This document shows positions 60,139 to 64,000 of a DNA stretch of 64,000 nucleotides, piece by piece. The translations under genes were made by a program, and so were the position numbers. The stretch spans positions 5,456,001-5,520,000 of the forward strand of contig NZ_CP043839.1 in NCBI RefSeq assembly GCF_032878955.1, written 5' to 3'. The notes beneath the pieces are model-generated. The model was not told the origin of the DNA, did no database searches, and saw only the letters and a list, made by a program, of their open reading frames with translations. Each line of letters starts with the position of its first letter. Position 1 is the stretch's first letter. The stretch is from Butyricimonas paravirosa. GTDB lineage: Bacteria; Bacteroidota; Bacteroidia; Bacteroidales; Marinifilaceae.

Positions 60139-61200
60139 TTATAATATTTCTTCAAGATTGTATTTATAAACTTCTTCTTCTTGAGTTAAGCCATACATTA
60201 TTTTTTCTTTTTCATTAATGGCAATTTTAGAAAGTTTTTCTTGAATGTTTAGTTTAAATTTAGGAATTCCTTCCCAGTCAATAACGTGAATTTCTGTTGT
60301 GATATTGTCTTTTAGAGCCCAATCTTTTCGTGTTTGATTTGCATAAAGTCCGAAAAGTAGTTTTGTTGTAGATGTAAAATCCACATAATAGGTATACTTT
60401 TCTGGCATAGGACATTCTTCTACTTTTTTTAGATCAGATATATTGCCATTATATACTAAACTGATCGCTTTCTTTTGAGGTAAGGAATATAAATTGATTT
60501 GATTTAAAAATTCCATGGCTGTTGCATATTTTTGTTCTCCTAAATTGTAACAACTATGGGTAGTCCATAGGAAAATATTTCCAATATTATTTATTGAATG
60601 TCTATAAATAGAATCTTGTTGTATGAATGTATTGGTTTTTCTATTGTAAATAGAATAATATTCGTTTCTATTACTAAAACTGAAGTAATGATAAAATAAT
60701 GAAGAATCATTAAGTAAAAAAGCTCCCTTTATTTCTGGTTCAATATTCAGATCGATTGTATTGCTATCTAATATCGTAGTAAGGTTTTGAAGTGATTTTG
60801 TGAGATTCAAAGTACTTATACATGAATGGGTTCTATCAAAAAGATAAATTTTCATGCAATTTGAATCAATACAATTAAATAAAGGACTATTGGCATTACT
60901 AAACTCGTTAATACCACGGCCTTTAGGTAAGAGATTTAAAATATGTTTCTCCGTTTTTGTGGAATAAACAGAATAAAAGGTATCTATTTTAGAACTAATG
61001 AATATTAAAAATGTATCAATAGAATACATGGATTCAGCCCCTAAGCTAGTGAGAGAAATGTATTCTCCTTTCAGAGAAAGATCTAAAGGAAACTTGTCAA
61101 TAAAAATAGTTTCGCCAATAAAAATATTCTCATTACTTTTTCCTTCATTTTGGCAATTATATGCTAATAATATTAGTATGATGTATATGATTTTTTTCAT
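60139..61200 (-). CDS. 6-bladed beta-propeller lipoprotein (BF3164-like), module 2
   Basis: This 353-residue protein has a signal ending 'ILLAYNC', 'KHILNLLPKGRGINEFSNAN' and the closing blade 'IAINEKEKIMYGLTQEEEVY'. It follows NVEALA gene 2 by 99 bp across a strong hairpin and is 2 bp before the thioredoxin-like gene. It is similar in type to the propellers of modules 1 and 3 and to 55147. Ligand unknown; the NVEALA peptide is a candidate. Confidence 0.85.
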   Translation of the reverse strand: MKKIIYIILILLAYNCQNEGKSNENIFIGETIFIDKFPLDLSLKGEYISLTSLGAESMYSIDTFLIFISSKIDTFYSVYSTKTEKHILNLLPKGRGINEFSNANSPLFNCIDSNCMKIYLFDRTHSCISTLNLTKSLQNLTTILDSNTIDLNIEPEIKGAFLLNDSSLFYHYFSFSNRNEYYSIYNRKTNTFIQQDSIYRHSINNIGNIFLWTTHSCYNLGEQKYATAMEFLNQINLYSLPQKKAISLVYNGNISDLKKVEECPMPEKYTYYVDFTSTTKLLFGLYANQTRKDWALKDNITTEIHVIDWEGIPKFKLNIQEKLSKIAINEKEKIMYGLTQEEEVYKYNLEEIL

Positions 61201-61240
61201 TTTATTTGTTTGATATGATACTTGTAATAAATATTTGTAT

Positions 61241-61282
61241 AAATGATACCATATAATAACATCAAGATATATGGTATCATTT
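61241..61282 (-). terminator. Intercistronic hairpin, module 2 (peptide to propeller)
   Basis: A perfect 14-bp stem pairs AAATGATACCATAT (61241-61254) with ATATGGTATCATTT (61269-61282); the loop is 14 nt. It lies 17 nt after the NVEALA stop, at the same place as in modules 1 and 3. It is a partial terminator or a stability element. Confidence 0.8.
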
Positions 61283-61299
61283 TGTGCGAATATTTGTAT

Positions 61300-61557
61300 C
61301 TAGATACAAGAACTTGCCTTAGCAAACCATGGGGGAGTTCCTGTATGAAGTCCACAATCGCGGCATAGTACAGAATTACCATTATTACCTTCTAAAACAT
61401 CGTAACAAGTGTGTCTACCAGAGTGGTCTTCTCCATTAGCTAATGCTTCAATGTTTTTCAATTGTAAACTGTTAGAAGATAGCGATACATTAAAGTTCAT
61501 TGCTCCTACAATAGATACAATGATAATAGCCATTATGCAAATTATTTTTTTCTTCAT
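61300..61557 (-). CDS. NVEALA-family cysteine-rich exported peptide, module 2
   Basis: The 85-residue precursor has the hydrophobic leader 'MKKKIICIMAIIIVSIVGAM', the motif 'LKNIEALANGEDH' (about 37-49) and a tail with four cysteines arranged C-x13-C-x2-C-x15-C ('HTCYDV', 'VLCRDCGLH', 'SSCI'). The frame is open 28 codons further upstream through the conserved 'SSLSLKRYILEK' element, but the leader begins at ATG 61557. It heads module 2. Function of the family is unknown. Confidence 0.85.
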   Translation of the reverse strand: MKKKIICIMAIIIVSIVGAMNFNVSLSSNSLQLKNIEALANGEDHSGRHTCYDVLEGNNGNSVLCRDCGLHTGTPPWFAKASSCI

Positions 61558-61592
61558 AGCTGTTATTATTATAATTTTAAGTTCTTTCAGTC

Positions 61593-61639
61593 CTTTTTCA
61601 AGTATATATCGTTTCAACGAGAGAGATGACGTTTGTCTC
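61593..61639 (-). repeat. Conserved 47-nt leader element upstream of NVEALA gene 2
   Basis: It matches 41 of 47 bases of 41547-41593. Here the element is in frame with the peptide gene ('SSLSLKRYILEK' joined to the leader), whereas in module 1 it is not. It could be a translated upstream peptide or an RNA element. Confidence 0.7.
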
Positions 61640-61668
61640 AATTTTTTTATCTTTATACTTTCTTCTTT

Positions 61669-61727
61669 TTTAGGAGATGAGGTGGTGTCGGGGGCTTTCT
61701 TGCTAGGATTGTTCCAGTACCGCCTTT
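61669..61727 (-). repeat. Second conserved leader element upstream of NVEALA gene 2
   Basis: Counterpart of 41682-41743, from AAAGGCGGTACTGG to CTCCTAAA on the minus strand, one 3-nt gap. The distance to the 47-nt element is shorter here (29 against 88 bp). Confidence 0.5.
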
Positions 61728-61888
61728 ATCTTCCCTTTATTGTTTTAATAGCGTTAAACTTCCTTATTTGTCACGAAACCTTCTAGCTTTGGGTCGTGTA
61801 ATTTTTTTGATTAAGCCATTTTATTATATTTGTTTTGCATCATCTTTTGATTTTATGCGAGGATAGGAGAATAATGTATTATATATCA

Positions 61889-62104
61889 TTATTTGTATTT
61901 TTCTGTTGCTGGGGCACAATTTGACCATTGGAAATGTTTACAATCAGTATCATATATTTGGTAAGAGTACTGCCGCTCTATGCGTATAACCATATGTGTC
62001 TTGAGATTTTGAAGGATCAAACTATTTGGTTTCTTTTTCTCTTTTATTTTGGTGACCGAAAAAGAAGTCAAACATATAAAAATAGGAGTATAATAAAATT
62101 GCAT
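61889..62104 (-). CDS. Small unidentified protein after the module 3 thioredoxin-like gene
   Basis: This 71-residue open frame starts 5 bp after the thioredoxin-like stop. It has a short hydrophobic start ('FYYTPIFICLTSFSV'), a lysine-rich middle and two cysteines near the end ('TDCKHFQWSNCAPATEKYK'). No family is recognised. Position and spacing suit an operon gene, but length alone does not prove coding; it could be a chance frame. Confidence 0.4.
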   Translation of the reverse strand: MQFYYTPIFICLTSFSVTKIKEKKKPNSLILQNLKTHMVIRIERQYSYQIYDTDCKHFQWSNCAPATEKYK

Positions 62105-62109
62105 AATAC

Positions 62110-62694
62110 TTATTGTAATTTATTTTTTATAGAGTTTAGATATGATGCGAATATTTGGTTGTTGAATTTTGAATTGAAAAATAGAGATAGAGGTTTCATT
62201 GATTGCTGAAGTATAAAAGTATATGAACCTTCTGATTCTTTTGAATTTATATTTAAATCTATTTCGGAAATATTTAAATAATTGAATTTGTTCGTGTCTA
62301 TTTCTTGCCTAAATTTGTTGTAAGCTTTTATATCTAAAAATGATGTGATTATAAGAATATTATCTATTTGATTTTCATGGGTGAATTCTTTAAGTTGTTT
62401 CAATGTTGGCATAATACAACTTTCACAATAGGGAAAGGGAATTCTATATATGAGTAATGTTCCATATTTATCAATATAGCTACATAAAATTTTTGAAGTA
62501 CTATCATTTGTGTTTAATTCGACATTTTCATATTTGTAAGTTTTATGGATAAAACCTTTGTAGTCATTAAAAAGAGTTTCGTATTTAATAATTAATTTTG
62601 TGGAAATGTTTTCACAATTCTTTTTTTGTTTATAATTGATAATTATAAAACTAACATTGCAAAATATTAGAATGATTAATAATATGTTTTTCAT
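62110..62694 (-). CDS. Thioredoxin-like membrane-anchored protein, module 3
   Basis: This 194-residue protein has an N-terminal hydrophobic anchor ('ILLIILIFCNVSFIIIN') without a proper lipobox, then a thioredoxin-like fold: 'YGTLLIYRIPFPYCESC' with Cys90 and Cys93 (CxxC), 'IDNILIITSF', and 'SYTFILQQSMKPLSLF'. It starts 3 bp after the propeller of module 3, exactly as in module 2, but the two thioredoxin-like proteins differ strongly in sequence. A redox role towards the cysteine-rich peptide is inferred. Confidence 0.8.
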   Translation of the reverse strand: MKNILLIILIFCNVSFIIINYKQKKNCENISTKLIIKYETLFNDYKGFIHKTYKYENVELNTNDSTSKILCSYIDKYGTLLIYRIPFPYCESCIMPTLKQLKEFTHENQIDNILIITSFLDIKAYNKFRQEIDTNKFNYLNISEIDLNINSKESEGSYTFILQQSMKPLSLFFNSKFNNQIFASYLNSIKNKLQ

Positions 62695-62697
62695 GTT

Positions 62698-63729
62698 TTA
62701 AATATCAAATTCGACTAAATATGCATATTCAGGATCGCTAGTATTAGGATATATCGAAAATAATTTTGTATTATCTTCATTGACAACTAAAGGAGTTATA
62801 AAAAATGGTATTTGCAGTACATTTTTTAGATTTCCTTCCCAGTCCATGATAAGAATTTGGCAAGGATGATCTTGGTTGTCATTAAGTTGTTCAATGGGCA
62901 TATTGACTCTTAATAGATAACAATATTCTGGAGTTGCATACATATCTATTATATATATGGGATTGTCATATGATATTCCTGTATATTGCTTGGATTGGTA
63001 TGGTTTTTTCAATTTTGAAAATTGAATGTTTTTTAATAACGTTCCATTTATGTCATATAATTGGATAAGATCAAGGAATCTATATCCAACATATAAGACT
63101 TTTTTTTGAGAATTTGCACAGGTTATGTTTTTATGAACTGCAAATTCGATTTCAGGATTTTTTAAATAAAGTCCTGTATTATAATTAACCCAATATATGG
63201 AATCTGTATCATAATTGTAAATGAAAAATATGCCATCATTTACTTCTATTGTATTACCAATAATAGTATTACTATCAATTTGGTTGAGATTTTCTGAGAA
63301 ATATAACTTTGATGGAAGGTATCTCCCATTGATGAAATCATAAGCCGTGTTAACAAGTTGCCAATTCAAATATTTTTCATGTAATAAATTAAGATCATAT
63401 ATTTGAATAAGTGAATCTTCTTCGTGTAGTTTACAGTTTCTGTAAAAAAAAGGCATATTGAATTCGTTGAATAATCGGCCTTTTTCTCCATAACGGAAAA
63501 TTTCTTGAAGAGAATCATTGAACATATAAATATAACGATCTTCAGGAGAACATTCTGCAATAAAAAATAAAACAGAATCACGATATACTCCATTTGAGAA
63601 ACATTTTTCTTGTATTTGAATTTTTCTCGATGGTTGAATATTTTGTGTAATGTTTAATGGTGTGATTTTTTCTTCTTTACCACATGCCAATAGAAGAAAT
63701 AAAAAAAATATATATATTGTTTTTTCCAT
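62698..63729 (-). CDS. 6-bladed beta-propeller lipoprotein (BF3164-like), module 3
   Basis: This 343-residue protein has a lipobox ('FLLLAC'), 'FRYGEKGRLFNEFNMPFFY' in place of the GRGPxE loop (the most divergent version), and 'ILIMDWEGNLKNVLQIPFFI' near the end. It follows NVEALA gene 3 by 83 bp across a hairpin and is 3 bp before the thioredoxin-like gene. Ligand unknown. Confidence 0.85.
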   Translation of the reverse strand: MEKTIYIFFLFLLLACGKEEKITPLNITQNIQPSRKIQIQEKCFSNGVYRDSVLFFIAECSPEDRYIYMFNDSLQEIFRYGEKGRLFNEFNMPFFYRNCKLHEEDSLIQIYDLNLLHEKYLNWQLVNTAYDFINGRYLPSKLYFSENLNQIDSNTIIGNTIEVNDGIFFIYNYDTDSIYWVNYNTGLYLKNPEIEFAVHKNITCANSQKKVLYVGYRFLDLIQLYDINGTLLKNIQFSKLKKPYQSKQYTGISYDNPIYIIDMYATPEYCYLLRVNMPIEQLNDNQDHPCQILIMDWEGNLKNVLQIPFFITPLVVNEDNTKLFSIYPNTSDPEYAYLVEFDI

Positions 63730-63746
63730 ATTTGTTATTTTAAAGG

Positions 63747-63803
63747 GAAGGATATGTTACTTATTAAATATGTAGGATTCATATTAATAATTCCATATCC
63801 TTC
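63747..63803 (-). terminator. Intercistronic hairpin, module 3 (peptide to propeller)
   Basis: 10-bp arms GAAGGATATG (63747-63756) and CATATCCTTC (63794-63803) with a 37-nt loop. It is followed on the minus strand by CCCTTTAAAA, the same sequence that follows the module 1 hairpin. It is weaker than in module 2. Confidence 0.6.
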
Positions 63804-63812
63804 AAATAATGT

Positions 63813-64000
63813 TTAATTTATACGACAATCTCCATCGCCTGTTATTAATACTCGATGAGCTAGACAGTCACCACACCATACAACAGAATATACACCATGT
63901 ATTCCATTATTTAAGCTTCCTGAGTTGCATTTAATGTAGGGTTTACCGCCTCCATCTTCCTCTTTATCAGCTAAACATTCAATTTGATTGAATGTAATAT
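63813..64000 (-). CDS. NVEALA-family cysteine-rich peptide, module 3, partial (N-terminus beyond the right edge)
   Basis: The frame is open from the right edge to TAA at 63813-63815, about 62 residues. It shows 'NQIECLADKEEDGGG', the counterpart of NIEALAxGE, then a tail with four cysteines spaced C-x17-C-x2-C-x12-C ('YIKCNSG', 'VWCGDCLAH', 'GDCRIN'). The C-x(13-17)-C-x2-C-x(12-15)-C plan is shared with module 2. The leader and start codon lie outside the window. Confidence 0.8.
   Translation of the reverse strand, partial: ITFNQIECLADKEEDGGGKPYIKCNSGSLNNGIHGVYSVVWCGDCLAHRVLITGDGDCRIN

Noticed and set aside
1..64000. tRNA, rRNA or known riboswitch genes
   Set aside because: No cloverleaf with a T-loop GTTCGAnTC, no rRNA core sequence and no recognisable riboswitch core was found by reading; small non-coding RNAs cannot be excluded without a covariance search.

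Overview
The window reads as chromosome of a gut member of the Bacteroidota, most likely the Odoribacteraceae (Butyricimonas/Odoribacter type). Support comes from a SusC-type receptor with its FecR partner, the rpmB-rpmG-DUF4295 trio, many promoters of the Bacteroidota form (TTTG, about 19-21 nt, TAnnTTTG), a large family of 6-bladed propeller lipoproteins with NVEALA peptides, and a four-gene steroid/bile-acid reductase operon known from this group. No rRNA, tRNA or CRISPR array was seen.

Left part (1-16.8 kb). A SusC receptor runs off the left edge, preceded by its fecR. Then come a PAP2 phosphatase fused to an outer-membrane barrel; an operon of a flavin reductase-ABM monooxygenase lipoprotein, a CMD-cupin protein and an aldo-keto reductase; a hexapeptide acetyltransferase behind a palindromic operator; an AlkZ-like winged-helix protein; an orphan ECF sigma factor; an AspT/YidE-type transporter; a copper operon (copA, HMA chaperone, yaaA); and a double CDGSH iron-sulfur protein.

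Middle (17-39.5 kb). The operon at 17.1-20.9 kb encodes a steroid 5-alpha-reductase homologue, an Old-Yellow-Enzyme reductase and two short-chain dehydrogenases. It matches the type of gene set linked to 3-oxo-allo/isoallo-lithocholic acid formation. Housekeeping genes follow (nth, dcp, rpmB, rpmG, uvrA, lepB). A NosR-like FMN/4Fe-4S membrane protein is split by a complete IS4-family element with a 10-bp target duplication. An operon of one adaptor, two different RND pumps and signal peptidase I closes this part.

Right part (39.5-64 kb). This is a visibly AT-rich accessory island. Its core is a three-times repeated module transcribed leftwards: a cysteine-rich NVEALA peptide, an intercistronic hairpin, a 6-bladed propeller lipoprotein, then a thioredoxin-like or DUF1573 protein. 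Further propeller paralogues bring the total to eleven, and there is a transglutaminase-like lipoprotein. Two of the peptide genes share conserved leader sequences, and a 68-bp promoter repeat is duplicated. Embedded in the island are a GC-richer cassette (DUF6266, HTH, 3TM holin, amidase, DUF6266, small membrane protein) and an ATPase/nuclease-like DUF4143 gene behind four 23-bp iterons. The repeated peptide-propeller-thioredoxin module is the best candidate for an undescribed system.
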